Source of the DNA: Pseudomonas nitroreducens NBRC 12694
GTDB taxonomy: Bacteria; Pseudomonadota; Gammaproteobacteria; Pseudomonadales; Pseudomonadaceae
DNA: 64,000 nt
Direction: 5' to 3'
NCBI RefSeq assembly: GCF_002091755.1
Contig: NZ_BDAI01000011.1
Span: 105,397-169,396 of the forward strand
Shown here: positions 17,831 to 26,528 of the stretch, one piece after another
How the letters are laid out: each line of letters starts with the position of its first letter
Position numbering within the stretch: position 1 is the stretch's first letter
The notes under the pieces: generated by a model
What the model saw: only the letters and a program-made list of their open reading frames with translations
Told to the model about the DNA's origin: nothing
The model's database searches: none
Position numbers and translations under genes: made by a program

Positions 17831-18134
17831 GACTCGTACTTTCGACCGAGGGTACCGTCCGCAAGGCGGTCGCCCGGTCGACTTCTGCCTTACGCCCCGC
17901 GACCTGCTCCCTGGGTCGGGTCCCAGGTAGTGGCCCGGCGGTCGCGACCCAGCGCGACCATCGCCGCGAGCCTGAGGTAGTGGCGGTCGCAGAGCCTTGC
18001 GCAGCGCTCTCGCAGAACGCCCGAAGGGCCCGGTGAAACGGCGCCAAAGCAGCGTATGTCGCGGCTTTCGCCATTTCGATAATCGCCTCCGCCACGACTG
18101 AAACCGCAGTCGTTCCATTCACCCGGAGAGCGCC
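17831..18134 (+). other. Spacer with several hairpins upstream of the porin
   Basis: No gene found. CTGGGTCGGGTCCCAG (17911-17926) and GGTCGCGACCCAGCGCGACC (17940-17959) are short inverted repeats, and AGGTAGTGGC occurs twice (17926 and 17976 vicinity). No T-run follows, so these are not ordinary terminators. The last ~30 bases contain the porin ribosome site (CCGGAGAGCGCC). Confidence 0.55.
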
Positions 18135-19337
18135 ATGAACAAGAACAACATCGCCGTCCGCCGCCAGCTTCTGCCGCTGGCACTGGCCACCCTGGCCCTG
18201 TCTTCAGCGTCGAGCGGGGCTCGCGCCGACATCCTGCTGTACGACAAGGATGACACCACCTTTTCCACCGACGGCTACTTCAACGCCTTCTATGTGAACA
18301 GCGACGTCGACCGCAACGGCGATACCTACGACCGCCGCCAGTCGCGGGTGAAGATGGGCTTCCTGCCCAACTACATCGGCTTCAATTTCGGCAAGAAGAT
18401 CGACGGCCTGACCCTCACCGGGCGCTCGTCGTTCTGGGTGACCATCAACGACAGCGAGCAGGACGGCACCGATACCGCCATCGACGTCCGGCAGTTCTAC
18501 GGCAATGTCGCCGGCGACTGGGGCGAGGTGCTGATCGGCAAGGACTTCGGCCTGTTCTCGCGCTCCAACATCTTCCTCGACGAACTGCTCGCCGGCTTCG
18601 GCAACGCCAGCGACACCCTCGGCCTGGTGGATGGCAAGGGCGTGTCCTTCGGCAACATCGGCACCGGCTACCCGTACCCGTTCCCGACCTCGCAGATCAC
18701 CTACCGCAACAACAACCTGGTGGATGGTCTACGCGTCGCTGTCGGCATCATGGACCCGATCGACACCAACCAGATCGACAAGGACGCCAGCGACGGCCTC
18801 GACGACAAGGCCTACCAGGACAACCCGCGCTACGAGAGCGAGATCAGCTACCAGTTCGATGTCGGCGGCGCGCAGATCTACAGCTGGGTCAACGGCGCCT
18901 ACCAGACCTCGAAGAACACCAACGACGAAGTCGACAGCGTGACCTCCAAGGGCCTGGGCTACGGCATCCAGGCGAAGATGGGCGGCCTCTCGCTGACCGG
19001 CTCGGGCTTCACCGCCAAGGGCATCAACCCGTTCTTCACCAACAACGCCGGCGAAGCCGCGCTGCGCGAAGTGGACAGCCGCGGCGTGCTGCTGCAGGGC
19101 TCCTACAGCTGGGGCAAGAACCGTGTAGCGCTGTCCACCGGCGAGACCCGCGACGACGGCAACGGCCTGGGCAGCGCGGCGGACTACTCCACCAAGGGCA
19201 TCGCCTACTTCCGCACCATCAACGACAACCTGAAGCTGGTAGCCGAGTACAACGTCTACGAAATCGACGGCCGCAAGGGCTCCACCGTCAGCGAGGACAC
19301 CGACACCTTCGCGGTGGGCGCCGTCCTCAACTGGTAA
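18135..19337 (+). CDS. Outer-membrane general porin (16-strand type)
   Basis: A 400-residue outer-membrane protein. It has a signal peptide of about 30 residues (to SSGARAD), alternating beta-strand pattern throughout, and ends in aromatic Trp (GAVLNW), the usual BAM recognition signal. The strands FNAFYVNSDVDR, VKMGFLPNYIGFNFG and WGEVLIGKDFGLFSRSN are porin-like. The latter resembles the GRQ/GKDFGLF constriction strand of trimeric porins. Its substrate is unknown. A clear terminator follows. It is adjacent to pqqF and near alcohol-oxidation regulators, so it may admit substrates for those pathways, but that is inference. Confidence 0.85.
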   Translation: MNKNNIAVRRQLLPLALATLALSSASSGARADILLYDKDDTTFSTDGYFNAFYVNSDVDRNGDTYDRRQSRVKMGFLPNYIGFNFGKKIDGLTLTGRSSFWVTINDSEQDGTDTAIDVRQFYGNVAGDWGEVLIGKDFGLFSRSNIFLDELLAGFGNASDTLGLVDGKGVSFGNIGTGYPYPFPTSQITYRNNNLVDGLRVAVGIMDPIDTNQIDKDASDGLDDKAYQDNPRYESEISYQFDVGGAQIYSWVNGAYQTSKNTNDEVDSVTSKGLGYGIQAKMGGLSLTGSGFTAKGINPFFTNNAGEAALREVDSRGVLLQGSYSWGKNRVALSTGETRDDGNGLGSAADYSTKGIAYFRTINDNLKLVAEYNVYEIDGRKGSTVSEDTDTFAVGAVLNW

Positions 19338-19363
19338 TCCCCCAACTCCTTTGGCTGCATTTC

Positions 19364-19397
19364 GGCGGGTCGGCACAGCGTGTCGCCCGCCTTTTTT
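19364..19397 (+). terminator. Terminator after the porin
   Basis: GGCGGG (19364-19369) pairs with CCCGCC (19386-19391), with inner GCACA/TGT pairing, followed by TTTTTT (19392-19397). Confidence 0.8.
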
Positions 19398-19420
19398 CTT
19401 CACTTCAAGGAAGGCTCGTC

Positions 19421-19813
19421 ATGATCGGATCGTGGAGCGCGCACGCGCAGACTTACCTGCTGGTTCTGTCCATCGCCACCACCCTGGTGTTCGCCTTGCC
19501 CATCTTCCTGGTGCCGCTGCTGTGGGCGCGGGTGATGCAGTGGCAGTTGCCGGAACACACCGATCTTGCGGTGTATTTCGGGCGCTGCCTGGGGGCGTTC
19601 ATCCTCATCGTCGAAGCCTTGATGCTGCGCGCGGCGCTGACCGGCGAGGCGCTGCTGACCACTTTCGAGGTGCTGGCGGCGGTGGCGGGATTCATGGTGG
19701 TGGTGCACATCTACGGCGCGCTGCGCAGGATTCAGCCGTGGACGGAGACGGTGGAGACGGGATTCTACGCCGGGATGCTGGTACTGACGTTGCTGTTCTG
19801 GCCCGCTGCCTGA
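19421..19813 (+). CDS. Small integral membrane protein of unknown function
   Basis: A 130-residue protein with about four hydrophobic segments (LVLSIATTLVFALPIFLVPL, a second near FGRCLGAFILIVEALML, a third FEVLAAVAGFMVVVHIYG and a final GFYAGMLVLTLLFW). It has a good ribosome site (AAGGAAGG). I do not recognise a named family. It follows the porin terminator and precedes a repeat-rich spacer, so it appears to be a single-gene unit. No catalytic or binding motif is evident. Confidence 0.75.
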   Translation: MIGSWSAHAQTYLLVLSIATTLVFALPIFLVPLLWARVMQWQLPEHTDLAVYFGRCLGAFILIVEALMLRAALTGEALLTTFEVLAAVAGFMVVVHIYGALRRIQPWTETVETGFYAGMLVLTLLFWPAA

Positions 19814-20265
19814 TGCAGCCATTCCGTTGTGACAATCGGCGGATACCCCGTTCCGGGTTATGCGCCCTACGAAATGGCTCTGGCTCTGGACTGTGAGGTC
19901 TTCAGTGGAATACCCGCATGCTCTGGAGTGCCCCTTCGCGGCGTGCCCCTGAAACTGCGATTCAACGAGGGTATTTTTCGCCCCAAGCGAAAAACCGGAT
20001 GCAGGGAGAAGACCTTTTGGTTCCTTTTGTGAGGGCGGCTAGCCGACGTTTGACAAAAGGAACTCGCCCGAGGGGGCGAAACAAAATGTCCGCGAGCACG
20101 CCGAAGCGGCGCACAAACACCGATCTCAAAAGCATCGCGGACGGAGTTCGCTCCTACAGCCGACACCGCTACTTTCGGATAGACCCGCCGCGACCCAAGT
20201 AGCATGGGGCGCGCCCCGGCCGCTTCGTAGAATGCCAGCGTCGATATCCTGACTGGGCGTACGCC
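19814..20265 (+). repeat. Repeat-rich intergenic region
   Basis: No gene in 452 bases. GTTATGCGCCCTACG near 19857 repeats part of the element at 4873-4889. GTTCCTTTTGT (20020-20030) and ACAAAAGGAAC (20053-20063) form a perfect 11-base inverted repeat around a GC-rich loop. GCGGACGGAGTTCGCTCCTAC near 20140-20158 resembles another REP class. The nosP promoter must lie in the last ~80 bases. Confidence 0.6.
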
Positions 20266-21423
20266 ATGCACGAAACACAAGGAGTCGTTCGCGGCATGTC
20301 CGATGCCCGCGACGTCGAGGCGGTCGCCCAGGACCTGGCGCGCCAGCTGATCCATCCGAATCTGGGCTTCGTGCTGTTCTTCTGTTCCGCCGAATACGAC
20401 CTGCCAGCGCTGGCCGCCGCGTTGGAGCAGTACTTCGGCGGTATCGACCTGGCCGGCTGCACCACCGCCGGCGAGATCACCCCGCAGGGTTATGGGCGTG
20501 GCTGCGTCACCGCCGTGGGCTTCGACCTGCGCAGCTTCGCCATCTCCTGTGCGCTGGTGGACGAGATGGAGCGCTTCAGCCTGATCGACGCGCAGCAGAT
20601 GGTCGAGTCGCTGGTGGCGGACTGTCGCAGCGCCGGGCTGGCGCCGATCAAGGACCACAGTTTCGCCCTGACCCTGCTCGACGGTCTCTCCAGCCGTGAG
20701 GAAGTGGTGCTCGCCGCGCTCAGTGCTGCGCTCGGTGCCATCCCGCATTTCGGCGGCTCGGCCGGTGACGATAATCACCTGACCCACACCCACGTCTTCT
20801 ACCAGGGCCAGTTCCACACGGGGGCGGCGGTGGTGGTGCTGTTCAACACCTGGCTCGACTTCGAGGTGTTCACCACCCACCACGTGCTGCCGAGCGAGGA
20901 GAAGCTGGTGGTCACCCGCGCCGACAGCGACAGCCGCCGCGTGCTGGAGCTCAACGCAGAACCGGCAGCGCTGGAATTCGCCCGCCTGGTCGGGGTGCCG
21001 CTGGAGCAACTGGACTTCTCGCTGTTCCCGGCGCACCCGCTGGCGGTGCGGGTGCGCGACCAGTACTACGTGCGTTCGATCCAGCAGATCAACGATGACC
21101 TCAGCCTGACCTTCTACTGCGCTGTGGAGAACGGCATCGTCCTCACCGCCATGAGCACCGGCCCGCTGCTACCGGGGCTCCAGGCGCAGTTCCAGCGCCT
21201 GCACGAGCGCCTCGGCCCGCCACTGCTGACGATCGGCTGCGACTGCTTCCTGCGGCGGCTGGAGCTGGAGGTGGCCGGCGATACCGAGCCCACCGCCGAG
21301 TTCCTCCGCAGCCAGCAGGTGATCGGCTTCAACACCTACGGGGAACAATTCAATGGCATGCATATCAACCAGACCTTCACCGGTGTCGCCATTGGCCGTC
21401 CTCGGGGCAACGCCGGAGGCTGA
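20266..21423 (+). CDS. nosP: NosP, FIST-domain nitric-oxide sensor
   Basis: A 385-residue soluble protein with a FIST N domain (about residues 30-220; IHPNLGFVLFFCSAEYD, DLAGCTTAGEITPQGYG, HFGGSAGDDNHL) and a FIST C domain (about 225-365; LVGVPLEQLDFSLFP, CDCFLRRLELE). NosP is known in P. aeruginosa as a heme-binding NO sensor that inhibits the hybrid kinase NahK encoded just downstream. The same pairing occurs here, with an overlap of 71 bases to the nahK start. The heme ligand cannot be proven from sequence. Identification rests on the FIST architecture and the neighbour. Confidence 0.88.
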   Translation: MHETQGVVRGMSDARDVEAVAQDLARQLIHPNLGFVLFFCSAEYDLPALAAALEQYFGGIDLAGCTTAGEITPQGYGRGCVTAVGFDLRSFAISCALVDEMERFSLIDAQQMVESLVADCRSAGLAPIKDHSFALTLLDGLSSREEVVLAALSAALGAIPHFGGSAGDDNHLTHTHVFYQGQFHTGAAVVVLFNTWLDFEVFTTHHVLPSEEKLVVTRADSDSRRVLELNAEPAALEFARLVGVPLEQLDFSLFPAHPLAVRVRDQYYVRSIQQINDDLSLTFYCAVENGIVLTAMSTGPLLPGLQAQFQRLHERLGPPLLTIGCDCFLRRLELEVAGDTEPTAEFLRSQQVIGFNTYGEQFNGMHINQTFTGVAIGRPRGNAGG

Positions 21424-23980
21424 GCTGCACGCGCGGATCGACGAGCTGGAGCGCGACAACCACAAGCTGCAGCGGATCAATGCAGCGCTGATCGAGCGTG
21501 TCGAGTCGGCCACGTCGCGCGGCGACAACGCGTACGGCGCCTTCCAGCATTCGGTGGTACTGGCCGAGCAGGTGCGCGAGCGCACCGACGCGCTGAGCGA
21601 GGCGATGGTCGAGCTGAAGTCCAGCAACCAGTTGCTCAGCGATGCCCGCCTGCGCGCCGAAACCGCGCACCAGCACCTGCTCGACGCCATCGAGAGCATC
21701 TCCGACGCCTTCGTGCTGTTCGACCCGCAGCAGCGCATCGTCCTCTACAACGAGCGTTTCCGGGCGTTCTGGGCGCAGACCCGCGCCCGTGTCGGTGCAG
21801 GGACGCGGCTTGCCGAAGTGCGCCGTCTGGCACAGAGCAGCGGGTTGATCGTCGAGGAACAGCGCAGCAGCGACGACGAACATACCCTCTATCGCCTGCG
21901 CAACGACCGCTGGGTGCGCGTCACCGAGCGGCCGACCCGCGACGGTGGCCTGGTCGTGCTCTACAGCGACATCACCGAGATCAAGCAGAATGAGATGGCC
22001 CGCCGCGAACAGGCGGTGGCGCAGAAGTCGCACCTGCTGCAGCGCGCCGTGGATAACCTGTCCCAGGGGGTGGCCATGGTCGGCGCCGATGGCGCGCTGG
22101 AACTGTGGAACCGGCGCTTCCTGGAGCTTTGCGGGCTGGCGCCGATCGGGGCACACCGACCCTTTGCCGAGGTCATGGCCGACAGCGAGCTGCCGCTGCT
22201 GACTCCACGCAGCCGGCCGCGCAAGGGGGAGGCGGAAGGGGTGATCGAGCAGAGACTGTTCGACGGCCGCATGCTCGAGATTCGCACCCACGCGCTGCCT
22301 ACCGGTGGCTTCGTCAACACCTTCACCGACATCACCGAGCGCTATCGCCACGCTGAAGCGCTGCGTGAGAGCGAGCGCTGGATTCGCCTGATCACCGACC
22401 AGGTGCCGGCGCTGATCGCCTACCTCACCGCCGACCTCGACTACGACTTCACCAACAAGGTCTACGAGGAGTGGTACCGCTGGCCCAGCGGCTCGATGCT
22501 CGGGCGCAACCTGCGCGAGGTGCACAGCGCCGAACACTGCCAGCGGCTGGAGCCGTACTTCGAGCGCGCGCTGTCGGGCGAAAGCGTCACCTTCGAGATT
22601 GCCGAGACCAACCTGGCCGGTCAGGAGCGTTACATGCAGCGCTCCTACGTGCCCAACCGACAGGCCGACGGCACGGTGAGCGGGTTGTTCGTGCTGATCC
22701 GTGACATCACCGAGCGCCGCCGCACCGCCGAGGCGCTGCACCAGGCCTACCAGAACCTGGAGCAGCGGGTGCGTGAGCGCACCGCCGAGCTGACCAGCCT
22801 CAACGACCAGCTCAAGCGCGAGATCGACGAACGCAGCCAGGTCGAGGGCCGGCTGCGCGAGGCCAAGCGCGAGGCGGAGCAGGCCAACCTGTCGAAGACC
22901 AAGTTCCTCGCCGCCGTCAGCCATGACCTGTTGCAGCCGCTGAACGCCGCGCGGCTGTTCACCAGCGCGCTGCAGGAGCGCAGCGGTGAGGTGCTGGTAC
23001 GCAACATCAGCCAGTCGCTGGAGGATGTTGAAACCCTGCTCGGTACTCTGGTGGACATCTCCAAGCTGGATGCCGGGGTGATCAAGCCGGACATCGCCTC
23101 GTTCGACGTCAGCGAACTGCTCGGCAACCTCGCAGCCGAGTACCGCCAGGTCGCCGCCAGCGAAGGCCTGGTGCTGGATTTCGTGCCGTGCGGCGCCCAG
23201 GTGCGCAGCGATATCCAGCTGCTGGCGCGGATCCTGCGCAACCTGCTGACCAACGCCATCCGCTACACGCCTTCGGGGCGCGTGCTGCTGGGCTGCCGGC
23301 GGCGCCGGCACAGCCTGTGGATCGAGGTCTGGGACACCGGCGTGGGCATCGCCGCGGACAAGCTCGGCGAGATATTCCAGGAGTTCAAACGCGGTGACGT
23401 GCAGCGCTTTCACCAGGACCGCGGGCTGGGGCTGGGGCTGGCGATCGTCGAGAAGATCGCACGCATGCTCGGCCATCGTATCCAGGTGGAGTCGGCGCTG
23501 GGCAAGGGGTCGCGTTTTTCCATCGAAGTCCCCTTGGCTCGCCGCGTGGCGCGCACCGAACCGGAACCGGAGCGTACCGCCGACGACCTGGTGGAGCGCC
23601 TGCGCGGGTCGCGCGTCTGGGTGCTGGATAACGATGCCGCGATCTGCGCCGGCATGCGCACGCTGCTGGAAACCTGGGGTTGCCAGGTGGTGACCGCGCT
23701 GTCGGAGGAGGACCTGGCGCGGCAGGTCGATAATTTCCATGCCGAGTCGGACCTGTTGATCGTCGATTACCACCTGGACGAGGGGCTGAACGGCGTCGAT
23801 GCCGTCGCCTCGATCAACGCCCGACGCGGCACGCCGCTACCGGCGCTGATGATCACCGCCAACTACAGCAACGAGCTGAAGCAGCAGATCCGCGAGCTGG
23901 GGCACACGCTGATGCACAAGCCGGTGCGGCCGATGAAGCTGAAGACCGCGCTGTGCCATCTGATCGATAGCGCCCACTGA
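21353..23980 (+). CDS. nahK: NahK (ErcS'), NosP-associated hybrid histidine kinase
   Basis: An 875-residue cytoplasmic hybrid kinase. In order: an N-terminal coiled coil (~20-95), PAS domains around 110-200, 235-330 and 345-460 (each ending in a DITE motif), a second coiled coil, a HisKA domain with phospho-acceptor His524 (VSHDLLQPLNAARLF), an HATPase_c domain (NAIRYTPSG, DTGVGIAADKLG, GLGLGLAIVEK), and a C-terminal receiver with Asp805 (LIVDYHLD). No membrane segment is seen. NahK is known to phosphorylate HptB and to act in NO-controlled biofilm dispersal. The chosen ATG overlaps nosP by 71 bases, so a slightly later start is possible. Confidence 0.92.
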   Translation: MACISTRPSPVSPLAVLGATPEAELHARIDELERDNHKLQRINAALIERVESATSRGDNAYGAFQHSVVLAEQVRERTDALSEAMVELKSSNQLLSDARLRAETAHQHLLDAIESISDAFVLFDPQQRIVLYNERFRAFWAQTRARVGAGTRLAEVRRLAQSSGLIVEEQRSSDDEHTLYRLRNDRWVRVTERPTRDGGLVVLYSDITEIKQNEMARREQAVAQKSHLLQRAVDNLSQGVAMVGADGALELWNRRFLELCGLAPIGAHRPFAEVMADSELPLLTPRSRPRKGEAEGVIEQRLFDGRMLEIRTHALPTGGFVNTFTDITERYRHAEALRESERWIRLITDQVPALIAYLTADLDYDFTNKVYEEWYRWPSGSMLGRNLREVHSAEHCQRLEPYFERALSGESVTFEIAETNLAGQERYMQRSYVPNRQADGTVSGLFVLIRDITERRRTAEALHQAYQNLEQRVRERTAELTSLNDQLKREIDERSQVEGRLREAKREAEQANLSKTKFLAAVSHDLLQPLNAARLFTSALQERSGEVLVRNISQSLEDVETLLGTLVDISKLDAGVIKPDIASFDVSELLGNLAAEYRQVAASEGLVLDFVPCGAQVRSDIQLLARILRNLLTNAIRYTPSGRVLLGCRRRRHSLWIEVWDTGVGIAADKLGEIFQEFKRGDVQRFHQDRGLGLGLAIVEKIARMLGHRIQVESALGKGSRFSIEVPLARRVARTEPEPERTADDLVERLRGSRVWVLDNDAAICAGMRTLLETWGCQVVTALSEEDLARQVDNFHAESDLLIVDYHLDEGLNGVDAVASINARRGTPLPALMITANYSNELKQQIRELGHTLMHKPVRPMKLKTALCHLIDSAH

Positions 23981-24029
23981 TTTGAGCGCTGGTGTGTGGG
24001 TGGCTTCGTCGCTCGGGCTGGCCCTCACC

Positions 24030-24060
24030 CCAGCCCTCTCCCAAGGGGAGAGGGGGAGTC
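24030..24060. repeat. CCCTCTCCC/GGGAGAGGG hairpin repeat
   Basis: AGCCCTCTCCCAAGGGGAGA lies in the nahK-to-EamA spacer and belongs with the similar sequences at 8370 and 10930. It may act as a terminator-like hairpin between convergent genes. Confidence 0.55.
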
Positions 24061-24156
24061 CGTACAGGCTGAAGTTGTGGTTATATCCTGCACCATACGC
24101 CCCCATCCTCTGGGAGAGGGTAATAGCTTGCACGGACCTTCCCAGGCCCACGAATA

Positions 24157-24222
24157 GTAGGAGCGAGCTTGCTCGCGAACCGCTCAACGCGGAAACATCG
24201 TTCGCGAGCAAGCTCGCTCCTG
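24157..24222 (+). repeat. REP pair (inverted)
   Basis: GTAGGAGCGAGCTTGCTCG begins at 24157 (REP to 24180) and its inverted copy GTTCGCGAGCAAGCTCGCTC begins at 24200 (to 24222). The pair lies between the convergent nahK and EamA genes. Confidence 0.88.
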
Positions 24223-24238
24223 CAAAAAACAGATTGAA

Positions 24239-25099
24239 TCAGGCCCGCTGGGCGGCCGGAGCGCGCACCTTGGCCAGCAGGATCAGCGCGATCCCGCCGA
24301 GCACCGCCAATGACACCAGTGCCAGGCGCAGGCTGATCGCCTCGCCGAGCAGCACGGCGCCGGAAAGGGCGGCGAGAATGGGTACGCTCAACTGCACCGA
24401 AGCGCCCTGGATCGCCGACAGACCCGGTAGTGCGCTGTACCAGATCGCGTAGCCGATGCCCGACGCCACCGCGCCGGACAGCACGGCATAGACGACACCC
24501 ATCGCATCCACCCGCAGATCGGCGTGGAAGCAAGCCGCCAGCAAGGCCGCAAAGGCAATGGCGCGCGCGAAATTGCCGGTGGTGATCGCCAGCGGATCGC
24601 TGCCCTGGCGACCCAGCAACGAATACAGCCCCCAGGCCACACCCGACAGCAGCATCAGCAGCGCGCCGGCCAACGGCGGCGCGCTGGCGCTGGGCAGCAG
24701 CTGGGCGAGCAGCCCGCCGAGAGCCAGCAGGAAGCCGAGCAGCGCCTGGCCGTGCAGGCGTTCGCCGCGCAGCAGGCCGACCAGGATCATGGTCACCTGC
24801 ACCGCGCCGAACAGCAGCAGGGCGCCGGTACCCGCATCCAGCTGCACGTAGGCGTAGGAGAAGGCCGCGGCGTAGACGAACAGCGCCGCTGCTGCGCGCC
24901 AGTTGCCCCCTTCGCTGGCGGCGCGGCGGCGCAGTCTGAGCAGCACGGCAAGCATCAGCGCGCCGGAGAGGATGCGGATGCCGGTGAAGCTCACCGCGTC
25001 GATGCTGGCGGCCTTGAGCGCCAGGCGGCAGAGGATGGAGTTGCCGGCGAAGGCAAGCATCGCCAGGCCGGTGAGGCTCAGGGTGCGGGTGGAGGGCAT
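24239..25099 (-). CDS. EamA/DMT-family permease
   Basis: A 286-residue membrane protein with about ten hydrophobic helices in two EamA repeats, the drug/metabolite transporter pattern. The second repeat contains LPGLSAIQGASVQLSVPILA and GAVLLGEAISLRL. The substrate cannot be predicted. It lies between nahK and erbR in the same gene order as a DMT permease in P. aeruginosa (between NahK and ErbR), so the position is conserved. It is co-oriented with erbR, 45 bases downstream of it, and probably in one transcript. Confidence 0.85.
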   Translation of the reverse strand: MPSTRTLSLTGLAMLAFAGNSILCRLALKAASIDAVSFTGIRILSGALMLAVLLRLRRRAASEGGNWRAAAALFVYAAAFSYAYVQLDAGTGALLLFGAVQVTMILVGLLRGERLHGQALLGFLLALGGLLAQLLPSASAPPLAGALLMLLSGVAWGLYSLLGRQGSDPLAITTGNFARAIAFAALLAACFHADLRVDAMGVVYAVLSGAVASGIGYAIWYSALPGLSAIQGASVQLSVPILAALSGAVLLGEAISLRLALVSLAVLGGIALILLAKVRAPAAQRA

Positions 25100-25144
25100 C
25101 GAGTGGTTCCCGGTAGCGGTCTCAGCGGCACGCTGATGAAAGTT

Positions 25145-25810
25145 TCAGCGACGCAGGTAGGCGGCGAAGTCGATGTCGCCCGCGCAGAGAATCGCCTGCA
25201 CGCGGTTGTGCACCTTCAGCTTGCGCAGGATGGCGGAGACGTGGGCCTTCACCGTGGTCTCGGCGATCTCCAGGTTGTAGGCGATCTGCTTGTTCGACTC
25301 GCCCTTGGTCATCCGCTCCAGCACCAGCAGTTGCTTGCGGGTCAGTGCCTGCAGCAGTTCTGGCGGGATGCTGTGGTCTTCCTGGCCGCTGCGGCGTGGC
25401 GAGGACTTCTGGGTGCGGATGATGTCCGACGGCAGGTAGACGTTGCCGTTGAGGATCTGTTCGATGGCCTCGGTCATCTGCACGCGCGGTGAGGACTTGG
25501 TGATGAAGCCTACGGCGCCGTAGGTGATGGCCTGCAGGACGACCTGTTTGTCCTGCTCGGCGGAGACGATCACCACGGGAATGGTCGGCGCCTCGTTGCG
25601 CAGGCTCATCAGGCCATTCAGGCCATGCATGCCGGGCATGTTCAGGTCGAGCAGGATCAGGTCGAGATCGTCGTGTTCCTGGGTCAGGCCCAGGGCGCTG
25701 TCGAGGTCGGCGGTCTCCATCACTTCGCTGCCGGGGAAGCCGTCGGCGATGACGTTGTGGATCGCCTCGCGGAACAGCGGGTGATCGTCGGCGATCAGGA
25801 TCTTGTACAT
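25145..25810 (-). CDS. erbR: ErbR/AgmR (PedR1)-type LuxR-family response regulator
   Basis: A 221-residue NarL/FixJ response regulator. The receiver has the acidic pair DDHPLF, phospho-acceptor Asp in LILLDLNMPGMHG and Lys in GFITKSSP. The C-terminal LuxR helix-turn-helix reads LVLERMTKGESNKQIAYNLE then TTVKAHVSAILRKLKV. This matches ErbR/AgmR/PedR1, known to activate PQQ-dependent ethanol and phenylethanol oxidation genes in Pseudomonas. I use ATG 25810 because GAGG lies eight bases upstream; the in-frame GTG at 25819 lacks this spacing. No partner kinase adjoins it here; an Erc-type kinase such as NahK/ErcS' is a candidate. Confidence 0.88.
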   Translation of the reverse strand: MYKILIADDHPLFREAIHNVIADGFPGSEVMETADLDSALGLTQEHDDLDLILLDLNMPGMHGLNGLMSLRNEAPTIPVVIVSAEQDKQVVLQAITYGAVGFITKSSPRVQMTEAIEQILNGNVYLPSDIIRTQKSSPRRSGQEDHSIPPELLQALTRKQLLVLERMTKGESNKQIAYNLEIAETTVKAHVSAILRKLKVHNRVQAILCAGDIDFAAYLRR

Positions 25811-25852
25811 GGCCTGCACCTCGTTGTTGTCGTTATGGGCGGTGATTGCAAG

Positions 25853-26422
25853 TTACTTCAGGGGTTGCGGCTGGGCGTCCTGCAAGGGCAGTCCCGCCTG
25901 CTCCCAGGCGTCGATACCGTCACGGTACCAGTAGAGGCTGGCATAGCCCAGCGCATGCGCGCGGCGGATGGCGTTCCAGCTCATCCAGCAGTCGGAGCGG
26001 CAGTAGAACACCAGCGGCCGCTTGGCATCGCCCTCGGTGAGTTGGGCGAGATTGTGTTCGAAGTAGGCCTGCCACTGCGGTTCCAGGATGCCGGTGCCGA
26101 CGTTGGCCAGCCACAGGCTGCCGGGCAGGTTGCGGTGCTTTTCATCTTCGACGAACTGGCCGTTCAAGAAGGTGCGGCGGTAAACGTCCACCAGCCGGGC
26201 CTTCGGCTCGCGCTTGAGCAGCGCCTGCAGGGCGGGGGTGTCGAGGGTAACGGCGTGGTCGGCGGAAGGCGGCGTCGGGCTGCGGTACTGGGCCTGGCGA
26301 TAGCCGTCTGCGGAGAACAGCGGCGTGTCGTCGGCCTGCGCGGCCGGAAGCGTCAGGCTGAGCAGGCACGCGGCGAGGCAGCCGCTCATGTGGCCGTACA
26401 GGGCAGTGGCAAGGCGAGGCAT
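25853..26422 (-). CDS. PQQ-dependent catabolism-associated CXXCW protein (rhodanese fold)
   Basis: A 189-residue exported protein with an N-terminal signal peptide (to about residue 30, LPAAQAD) and a rhodanese-like domain. The diagnostic motif is CRSDCW in VFYCRSDCWMSWNAIRR, placed where rhodaneses carry the active Cys. The family is known to co-occur with PQQ-dependent alcohol oxidation and its ABC system; its biochemistry is undetermined, though a thiol or copper/heme-related role has been supposed. It is followed by erbR on the same strand and preceded by the pedC end with a 106-base gap containing a promoter-like motif at 26512-26521. Confidence 0.88.
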   Translation of the reverse strand: MPRLATALYGHMSGCLAACLLSLTLPAAQADDTPLFSADGYRQAQYRSPTPPSADHAVTLDTPALQALLKREPKARLVDVYRRTFLNGQFVEDEKHRNLPGSLWLANVGTGILEPQWQAYFEHNLAQLTEGDAKRPLVFYCRSDCWMSWNAIRRAHALGYASLYWYRDGIDAWEQAGLPLQDAQPQPLK

Positions 26423-26511
26423 GGCGGTATCTCTGATTAGTTCTTCTTGTAGTGGCCATTAGATGCCGGCGCTGCCGCTTTGGAAATTCGACGTCCGGAG
26501 GGGCAAACCAG

Positions 26512-26521
26512 TACCAAAGTA
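26512..26521. promoter_or_regulatory. Candidate response-regulator site TACCAAAGTA
   Basis: CAGTACCAAAGTAGGAG sits about 90 bases upstream of the CXXCW start. Nearly the same sequence lies about 95 bases upstream of the ABC binding-protein gene at 30361. The core TACC-AA-RGTA is an imperfect inverted repeat suitable for a NarL-type dimer. Function is inferred. Confidence 0.45.
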
Positions 26522-26528
26522 GGAGATT

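Noticed and set aside
21377..23773. A 798-codon open frame on the minus strand over nahK
   Set aside because: Antisense to a multi-domain hybrid kinase whose PAS, HisKA, HATPase and receiver motifs are intact; the antisense product shows no recognisable fold.
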